Shown here: positions 56,075 to 64,000 of the stretch, one piece after another
Position numbering within the stretch: the stretch's first letter is position 1
How the letters are laid out: every line of letters begins with the position of its first letter
Assembly (NCBI GenBank): GCA_011009095.1
Contig: VTPC01090618.1
Location: 334,118 to 398,117 of the forward strand
Direction: 5' to 3'
Origin: Ignelater luminosus
Taxonomy: Eukaryota; Arthropoda; Insecta; Coleoptera; Elateridae
DNA length: 64,000 nt
The notes under the pieces: generated by a model
The model's database searches: none
The model's input: only the letters and a program-made list of their open reading frames with translations
What the model was told of the DNA's origin: nothing
Program-made: the position numbers and the translations under genes

Positions 56075-58900
56075 TACTAGTTGATTATTATTAGTTATTA
56101 CTGTACCAGCAACGCAGAAAACCTCACAAATTGGTCTGAAAATCTTAGATTATAGTACTTTTTGCCCAGATGCTTAAGCATGTCCAGGTTAGTTTATCTT
56201 TCTTGAGAGAAGACTTGATCCCACAATATCTTACATTTTCATGTGAATTTTAACAAATTCAGATACTCATATATTAACTACTAACTATTAACCATTAACG
56301 TGATGATTTTAATAAGCAGCGTCTACTGCAATATCATGTGGTTCAAACTGTTTGTTGACATAACGCGATTCAGTCACCGGTTTCCAGCCCTATCGATGTA
56401 GTGGCAAATCTAAAATAATTCTCATGCAGGTAAGAGATAAAGCTCAATGATTCAACAAATATCGCACAAAGTACTGATCAAGACTTATACGGTACTCATC
56501 AAATAGTGTTTCACGAATTGGCATTGAAAAATGAAGACGAGGCATGAAGTGACTTGCCAGGAACAAGATTTCTTAACAATTCCTTTAAAACGGAGTCTAA
56601 TTTTTAAGGTGTTCGCGGAAGGTAAGCACTACAAAGAAATGGAAAAACTGATTGATGTATCGCTACACATCAGAGGCGTTGCTTAAGGCTGGACCACGTA
56701 TGCCGTCCCTTAAAATGCATGTGTTATACGTGTACTAGACATCGCTGTTGGAATCAAGCGTAACTACAACCATTTCTCCAGGAGTCATATTGCAAGAAAA
56801 AATAGAACAAGAAATTAGCAGGACAGAAAGTTTGTAATTTCTTACCTTGAACATTGAAGTTTAGAACAAAATAAAAAGTACTATAGTAACAAGACAAGAT
56901 AGCTAGCTTTTAACTTTACTAAAAACTACCGTCTTTAACGGAAAAGAAGCCTTTGAGTTCATATACTCCAAGTGGCCTGCCTCCGAAGTAACAAAATCAC
57001 AGGGTATTGTTACAAGTAAGATTAACATAAAAGTTTAAAATATTATGGAAGCAACGAAGCATTAAAGAAGATAATTACAACTATAGAGTTAAAGATTTGA
57101 TTTGACCTTGTGCAGGTAAATTTACTAATCTTGGTACCATCTCCTGCCAGAGACTTACTTTTGTATTATGTACTATACTTAAATCCCTCAATGCAGATGT
57201 TGAAACCGCTTTAGAAAATTTTAATTTTTAAGTTAACAGTTTACTGAGTAATTTATGACAACAATTTTGTTCAGGTAGTTAGACCCCTGTGGATTGCGAA
57301 CATTGATTCATTATGGGACATCTATAGAATGGAACAGAATTTATTTTGCTGGAGACTTCGCAAAGATTTCGAAAACAAATTATATTGAATACGAAATATT
57401 GTTCGAGCCACCAATAGTTTTTTTAAACGATTTACATATAGGATTTCTCTACATTATAAACAAACATTTCCGGTCATTAAGAATACAAAGTCTAAAGTTT
57501 AACGGTTGTACATAAATCGCTTTATTATCTTATTGTAGTAGCTAATGTTTGGAAATTCCAGAAATAAATTTAAAACGATTTCTAGCAGAAATTACAGATT
57601 TTTGAGAACTATTTTTTTGTTTTTATTATTTTAAATTTTTAACTTTGTAATATGCAAATTATCCATATCTTTTAATTATATATTTAAGCAGATACAGATA
57701 ATATGCAAGCTCTGTAACTTGAGATATTTTATATTTTAGACTAGAATAACACAAGAAAAACCATTTCCCAACGAGAATTTCCGATCTTTTAGTCTTCAGT
57801 GATTTGTATGAGAAAGATGTTAGTATACAAGAGGAAGAGCTTTAGCCTTACCTATTTCTTATTTATAGTAAAAGATGCATTAACTCAAATGTAAATTCAG
57901 ATTTCCGAACTATTTTAAGTACAAAATGCAGAATAAATTGTGAAAGTTTCCTTAATTTATGATGCATTAACAGAAGTCTACAGAAAGTTCACTACATATC
58001 TACTTTATTTATATTAAACAGAGATTATTTTCCTTATAGGTATGACGCAAAAAGGTATCCAACCTCACTAAAAAATTATTTTGCAAGATTGGTGAAATTT
58101 AAATATCAAGTCCCAATATAATTTGAAATTACTATTTTCTCTTTCGTATAGTATAAACTACTTTTTCAGCTTCAAGATAACTTCGTAGTTAAAAAAGTTT
58201 TAAATTATAATTTTCTTAGTAATTTCAGATCTTTCATTTTATTGCATATTGCATGGTTTTCACAAAAATTGCTTTAATTACCTAGATTTTGGTTATTTCT
58301 TGTAATTAACAAAATATGAAAATTGTTGTAAAAGTGTCAAATTTTCAAACATGCCGAGGTTTTGATATTGATATCTGGGTTGTAATTTTCAGAAACTGAT
58401 TGGAATTTCCGTGACAAGATAAAGAAAAAGGTAAACATTTATAAGTTCAAAAGTTATATAATAAAATTAAAATAAAAATACATTGTAATGCAAACTTATA
58501 AGCTGTTTGTTACTCCTATTAAATGTTTTGTTGCCATTAATTTGATATATTTGGTTGCAAAAGTAGTAAACAAACTTAATATTAAAAAAAATCCATCAAA
58601 TAAAAATATAGATGAGGAGTTATAAGGCCTTTATTTAAGAATCTTGTAATAAAAATTGATGACAGAAAAAGTTATAAAACAAACTAGATGTATTATTATT
58701 GAATTTTAAAAAGGTCAAACAGGTACGGATTCCAAGAATTATCTTCCCCGTTTACATTTTTTATTCCAATATATTAAAAGTCGATAAAACCAAAAATCTA
58801 TTTCTAAAACAAAGAAAGATTAAAATTTGTCATCAATATCGAAATCCTATAATTTATCCATCATTTCCTCCCTCTCTTCACTTTTTTCCCTGGTAATATA
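56075..58900. other. noncoding stretch, one unassigned coding-like trace
   Basis: Near 56617-56770 a plus-strand frame reads GKHYKEMEKLIDVSLHIRGV, then GWTTYAVP, then IRVLDIAVGIKRNYNHFSR with two stops. It is protein-like but unrecognised. The rest is very AT-rich. Confidence 0.4.
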
Positions 58901-58904
58901 CATT

Positions 58905-59212
58905 ACCATATAAGTAACCGAAGAAAACCAGTAGTCGGTCACGTCTTGCTTACAAGGTTAAAATTATATGTACAGAGGGAAGGCAAGCAATTCTTGACAC
59001 CAACCCCTCCAAGCCGTTGATATTGATTACCTGCCGACCATTTTGTGTTCCCCAACGCTTTTCCGTCAAAAGGATCGGCCAATAGCGATATGGAGTCGTA
59101 CGGAGGAGAAGGCGTGGTTGTACAGTGGGGAGAATCACAAAAATGATCGTATTACCGAACCTACCCGAGTTTCTTTGACGTACGGATCAGTTGTTCGTAG
59201 ATGACGGTGAGT
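58905..59212 (+). promoter_or_regulatory. Candidate promoter and noncoding first exon of a host gene
   Basis: A GC-richer block in AT-rich DNA with a TATA-like CATATAAG (58908-58915), a CCAAT (about 59079-59083), and GACG|GTGAGT, a good 5' splice site, at 59207-59212. It lies 520 bp upstream of a candidate coding exon on the same strand. No transposon similarity was seen. The transcription start is not determinable, and the assignment rests on context. Confidence 0.35.
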
Positions 59213-59724
59213 GGAGGGTGTGTGGCCTCCGAAACGTGTTTCCGCTACTCTCTTTTTTTTATGTAGACGAATCTTTATTTCATGAACATTTTTTCCGATC
59301 GACATATATGTTTTATTGAAGATGAATGTGGGAGAGATTTGAATATTTCTCTTGCAAGGAAGTGTGTGCCTAAAGAAAAAATTGCAAATTTAAATATTTT
59401 AGGTGATTGATCATTGAACAAAAGTTGATTTAAGTGTGAGTCGTTTTTTAGTTTGTTCAAACACAAAGAACAATTTGAAAACAGTCATGATACGAACAAC
59501 TACAAAATAGTTTTTAAGTAGTTCGTTTAAATATAATAATTCGAAAAATACTTATTATCAAAAGGGTTTAATAAGAGAAGAATAGACATAGCAATTTGAC
59601 AGTGCTGAAAAGAAGAAGAGTGGACTTAAACTACGTAATAGCAGTAGTAATAAGGACATCATCACCTTGGTGATCAAGTGATCATAATTAGTGTATTTTG
59701 GTGCGAACTGTTCAAAACTTCCAG

Positions 59725-59859
59725 TTCGTATGGTGATGTCAGAGCAGGGTGGCATTGCCATGCATCAACTTTCCATGCACCACCGAAACATGGTGCAACC
59801 AAGCCTCGTCATGAATCCGCATCCATTAAATGATTCTTGTTCGTTGGATACCTCTAATA
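59725..59859 (+). CDS. Candidate first coding exon of an unidentified host gene (partial)
   Basis: ATG 59730 opens 43 codons (MVMSEQGGIAMHQL, then NMVQPSLVMNPHPLNDSCSL) that run to a consensus 5' splice site A|GTAAGT at 59859/59860, leaving phase 1. An in-frame stop at 59685-59687 precedes the ATG with no other Met between, so the start is well placed. A possible acceptor, CTTCCAG (59718-59724), just upstream would join it to a noncoding exon ending at 59206. Composition is about half G+C and rich in Met, His, Pro and Ser, like disordered N-termini of regulatory proteins, and unlike the transposon genes here. The protein is not recognised. If real, the intron and remaining exons extend right, beyond the window. 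Confidence 0.5.
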
Positions 59860-59865
59860 GTAAGT

Positions 59866-62800
59866 AGTACATTTTTAATTTGAATAATTTAATTACAGAT
59901 GACAATTTTTTTTAATTGAAGCTTTGGTGTGAAAATAAAGCAGACTGTAGTATCTACTATGTATAAGACCTTACAAATATCATGCTGTAGGCCTGTTATC
60001 TGAATACTTGAGAAAATAAAGGTTATCTCTAGATATATTATAACTTATGTAAATATGATTGAAAAGTGATATCATCGAAATTTGAAGAGGTTGCTTGTAA
60101 TTTAGCATAAAGGAGAGAGTTATAGTTTTGATATTTTAATATGCAAAATCTATCAACTGGCACGGTTGTTAATGTAGAAATACGTATGTAAGATCCTCTT
60201 GGACTGATAAATTTAAAAACTGTGCGTTACAGACAGCAAGGCACAAATATTCTGTATGCCCACAGAACAGTTTTTATTACTCAATATTTTCAATCTATAT
60301 TATCCGTCGGAAAATGTTGAAAACTAGATTCAAGTAGCATGTCAAATAATTTGTGGAAAAGTAGCCTAAAGAGAAATTCTTAGGTTAGCCCCATTTTGGT
60401 TTCCAAAATTCCAATCTAAACAAAGAGATACTTTTTTATAATTGCCCAATAAATCTTCCAATTATTAGCTATTAATCTACACTAATGTATATAATTAATA
60501 TCTTAATTTTCACTTTAATAGAAAAAACCTCACAAAAAAATTAATAAAAATATTTTATAAAAGTCCCTATTCCTTTATGCCAAGAAGATGATTTCAAAAA
60601 TAAGTCATTAATAATTAATTACAAGTAATAAATTTTTAATTAGTATTCAGATTCAGTTTTTATTACCTATCATTTTTCATGATTTCTTACTAAAAATACT
60701 GGTCAAACTTGATTAGTAATAAATACCGCTAGTTCTTTAAATATCCGAACGCGTTCGTTTCGTTTTTTCCAATCGCGCCTTTCTATCACGATATATGTGT
60801 ATATGAGCCTGATAAATATTATGGTCATCAGAGATAAAAAGAAACTTTGCTCCAAACATCTAGATAAATAAATATAAATTTGCGTTATTTCTCACTTGTT
60901 TTAGAAAAAGAAGAAAAATGAAGTATTTTCTACCCTTTTTGTATAATTCTGGAAGTTTTGGCATTTATCTTTTTCAATTTGAATTAGAATCTTGTAAGAG
61001 TTACCTTTTTTCTTCTAAGTTCATCTTTGGTTTCTGGATTTTTCTAAAAATGCATTTTCACTTTCTCAAAACAACAATAAATGTAACTGGAAGATTTTTC
61101 TTTCTGTTCAATTATCTTATCTATAGGGTAAGTAGTGAGGCGTTTCTTGGAAAAGGACAAAGGGTGGCTTTGAGACACTTTCAAATATATTCTGGAATTC
61201 TGAAATTTCAAGATGTAGTTTTTGCAGCATTGTCAACCTTTAATTTTCAATCGAATTTGTTCTACTGGCAATTGCTCGTTTGGGAAGTTTTAAAATTGTA
61301 CAGATTCTACAGATTTTTATTTTCGAATGAAATCTATCGGAGTCTACCACAGTTGTGAATATTAGGGCAAAGTAAAGCGTATCTTTCACATATACCCAGA
61401 TTATAGAGATAGATCACTTACAAAATTAGTTTAATTGGGCATTAGTATCTTTTGTCGTAATAATTCCTTTATAAGTTTCGGTCGGATGCGGACAGATTCA
61501 TTTTATATATCTATCTATTGGTTTTATCTATTTCATTACATAATAATTGTCTAAGATAGCGTGAAGAATTGAATGTAGGCAAACGATAGATACAATTTAT
61601 ATGCATGAAATCCATCACCGTTTACATAGCTGTGGACAAAGCTTACCTTCTTTTAGCAGAACTGCGGGCATTCGACTTATACACCTGTAACAAATTAATT
61701 GCACCGTCATAAATCAATTTGAGATGTAAACATCAATATAATTAATTTCCATTGAATATTTAATAGATTATTTACAATTGTAATAGTAAACAAGAAACTC
61801 TGTACTTTAATGTAGAGAATCAATGCAATTTTATTTATTTGTAACAAGTTAATTTACGGAAGTTCGACATCATTTCAAATTTCTTTGTAATTATCACTAT
61901 TATATAAGACTTACCAGTCTTTAAAAGTCCGAAATTAATTTTATTGCAAAGCAAAGGACCATTAATAGAACGCCGAGGTACACCCTTCTACTGTAAATTA
62001 TTAGTAAATGTTATTTCTTGCTCTTTCCGTATTATAGTTCTCGCAAACGTTTTCTGTTTTTATGTTCCTTTAAAGTTGTGGTTGATACTTGAAATAATTG
62101 TAAATATTAACAGTTAGAGCCCTAAGAAGCTTGTTATCCATCACCAGCATTGTTGTGTTGACTACCTGCTGTCAAAAACACAGTTCTAACAGTACTATCT
62201 CTTTTCTTTATTTATTGCTTGTCAGTTAGACTTAAAACCATAAAAACGAAAACCGTTTGCATGAACCATACTTAATGTTCTAAACGTATAATCATCATCA
62301 GGGATATTCCAAAACACCAATGGTCAAAGAAGAGATTTTTATGGAAGATACTTTTCTGAAAGCACAGCAAGATTAAATGAAAATGTAAATTTGCTTCTTT
62401 TATTAGAAAATATCCAAGTGTTGCAATTTAATACATAAGATACATACTGTGTAAGATTTTCGATTGTGTAGGAATGTGACACATTTCAAGGAAAAGCCGA
62501 TTAAAGTAATCATTGCTCATTTCTGTCCGGTACTTGCATCAAATCGACAATACTGTTTTACCTTTTCATAATGACATAAACCAACTCTTCTGTTCTTATG
62601 AATAATTAGTAAATGGTAGATACAGAAGGTTATTTCCTAATGAAACTTTGTTCACAAAATTAAACTGTGTTTAATTGAACAAAATGTTTTCCAACATTGA
62701 TTATCTCAGAAACGAAGTGAAGATGGCATAATATGATGTCAGCTCTTCTTGTGCCTTCGGCATTCAGTGTATCCGCCATACTCTTGCTTTGGCATGAAAT

Positions 62801-64000
62801 ATTCCGAAGGGGTTATGACTGAGCTCTTGCTTCTACACTATAATGAGTTTAGCTATTCTATTTGGGTCTTGTCTATTATGACATGCGACGGCACGGAAGA
62901 TAATTTCAAAGTAACACCGTTACTATTGGAAAAAAGTTTGGAACGTTGGACAGTTTTTGGAATCTTCTATTATTATGTTTTAGTTCGCATCTATTTCAGC
63001 GTCGCTGATAAAAAAAATCTGAAATGTGTCAGGGTATAATAATACCGGTCCAATACTGAAGACCTGTGGAATACCTTCTCGAGTACATTAGTTTATTATC
63101 TAGGTATACTGTGATCTTTATATCATTATATTCTTTCCATTTCAACAAAAATCTTATCTTTATTTATAGGTAACTAATTTAATTTTGTTCCTTTTTTTCG
63201 CGAAGTTATTTTAAACGCCACGTTTAAAAAAATCTAAAAGGTTAAATTCATGACTACTAATAAAGTATGAAGAGATTAAGAAAAAAAAAGAGTTAACAGT
63301 AATTTTAGTGGAAGCTTCTCAAGCATTTTAATTAAACCAATAATTTCATGGCCACTCTAAAAATATTTTCTTTCAAAATGTTTATACATTTCTATATATT
63401 TTTATACCACCATCATAAGGAAGGAATTAAATTTTAAAGTTTATATTCATGTATCATATTAATGCCGCAAAATATCCAATTTCATTTGGAGGTGTTTTTT
63501 TCGTCGCCTCTATCGTCTTTCAAATTTTTAAGAGACATTCATTTTAGTTTAAATTCTAATTAATGATGTTTAAAAACTAATTTAAAATCCTTCTAATAAG
63601 CGTTTATAAAATTATATGGGCAAGCTTTAAAAAAATAAATGTGGTAGCACACAACTACCAGAAAATTAATTTTCTGTTGAACAGGTATTAATTTGGTAAT
63701 ATTTAAATAAAATAAAAATATTTTAAAGGTTGATTTTTTTACGAGAATAATAATAATAATTAAGATATCTTTATAATTAAAATTTTTAAATCGATAAATT
63801 AACGACGTTGTTGTAATACGAGAATTGGCAATAAAATTTATTATTATAATTGATGAATAATTATTTCGTAACTGCTTTCTTGAAACCGAGTGTATAACAT
63901 TGACTTCGTTCTTTTATAAATGTCATTAATTTTTTTAACAAAAATATTTGAAATGCAAGCGCCACTAAAGTAAGCTTCATGGAATTTTAATTTGAAGAAC
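59866..64000. other. AT-rich stretch, possible first intron; nothing else recognised
   Basis: No further exon or transposon could be supported. A perfect palindrome CGAACGCGTTCG lies near 60747-60758 in a short CpG-bearing patch. A 146-codon Phe/Leu-rich frame at 60918-61358 is judged fortuitous. AAT/ATT microsatellites occur near 63750. Confidence 0.45.

Noticed and set aside
60918..61358. 146-codon plus-strand frame
   Set aside because: Very rich in Phe, Leu, Ile and Tyr as expected from T-rich DNA, with no domain, signal or splice context that I can recognise.
62290..62302. CTGATGATG on the minus strand as a second hammerhead core
   Set aside because: No GAAA at the required position and no flanking stems.
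1..64000. CRISPR arrays, rRNA, bacterial operons or ribosome-binding sites
   Set aside because: No regularly spaced repeats and no prokaryotic gene organisation; the transposon types and spliced structures indicate a eukaryote.

Overview
The window reads as AT-rich arthropod, most likely insect, nuclear DNA (by eye about one third G+C). The evidence is the transposon fauna: mariner, Tc1 and other IS630-like DDE elements, pogo/CENP-B-like elements with a C-terminal zinc module, piggyBac, a hAT-type MITE, a Ty3/gypsy pol relic and Jockey-type LINE pieces. There is no operon structure, rRNA or CRISPR. Almost every protein-coding trace is a transposon gene broken by stops and frameshifts. The species cannot be named from this sequence.

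Layout. 1-13.7 kb: a small MITE (440-753), a pogo-like pseudogene (3640-5157), two LINE fragments (7747-8075 and around 9943-10000), a CpG-rich island with a perfect GTCACGTGAC palindrome (about 8790-8880), and a DNA transposon with 34-bp ends (10620-11598) whose left end recurs inverted at 13578-13713. 14.2-17.5 kb: a decayed Tc1 transposase on the minus strand, split inside its DLN motif by a younger, GC-rich 2.3-kb retroelement. That element has an intact ORF1 (495 aa, three zinc knuckles) but no endonuclease/reverse transcriptase, an exact 10-11 bp target duplication and a canonical Inr+DPE start. 18.9-21 kb: two complementary halves of a pogo-like gene in opposite orientation. 21-32 kb: mostly unassigned sequence with degenerate repeats. 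32-34.2 kb: a gypsy pol relic carrying a 507-bp hAT-type MITE. 35-45.7 kb: an IS630-like element with long inverted repeats, a pogo-like relic, several transposase genes reduced to their two ends, a 27-bp minisatellite, a mariner relic and a 300-bp palindrome. 45.8-47.1 kb: a probable relic of an uncharacterised transposon-associated protein family. 50.8-52.2 kb: a broken piggyBac running into a 400-bp assembly gap. 52.8-53.1 kb: a highly structured segment ending in a complete type I hammerhead ribozyme. 54.4-56.1 kb: an inverted pair of tRNA-promoter-like sequences and a dead mariner.

From about 58.9 kb rightward the sequence is less transposon-like. A GC-richer segment with a possible 5' splice donor precedes a candidate first coding exon (59730-59859) ending in a consensus GTAAGT donor. 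This is the best candidate for a host gene, which would continue to the right.

The most notable items are the hammerhead ribozyme with its hairpin-rich neighbourhood (a possible retrozyme or Penelope-type terminal repeat), the ORF1-only LINE with its promoter intact, the pogo gene that looks inverted in its second half, and the repeated appearance of transposase genes that keep only the N-terminal helix-turn-helix and the last residues.
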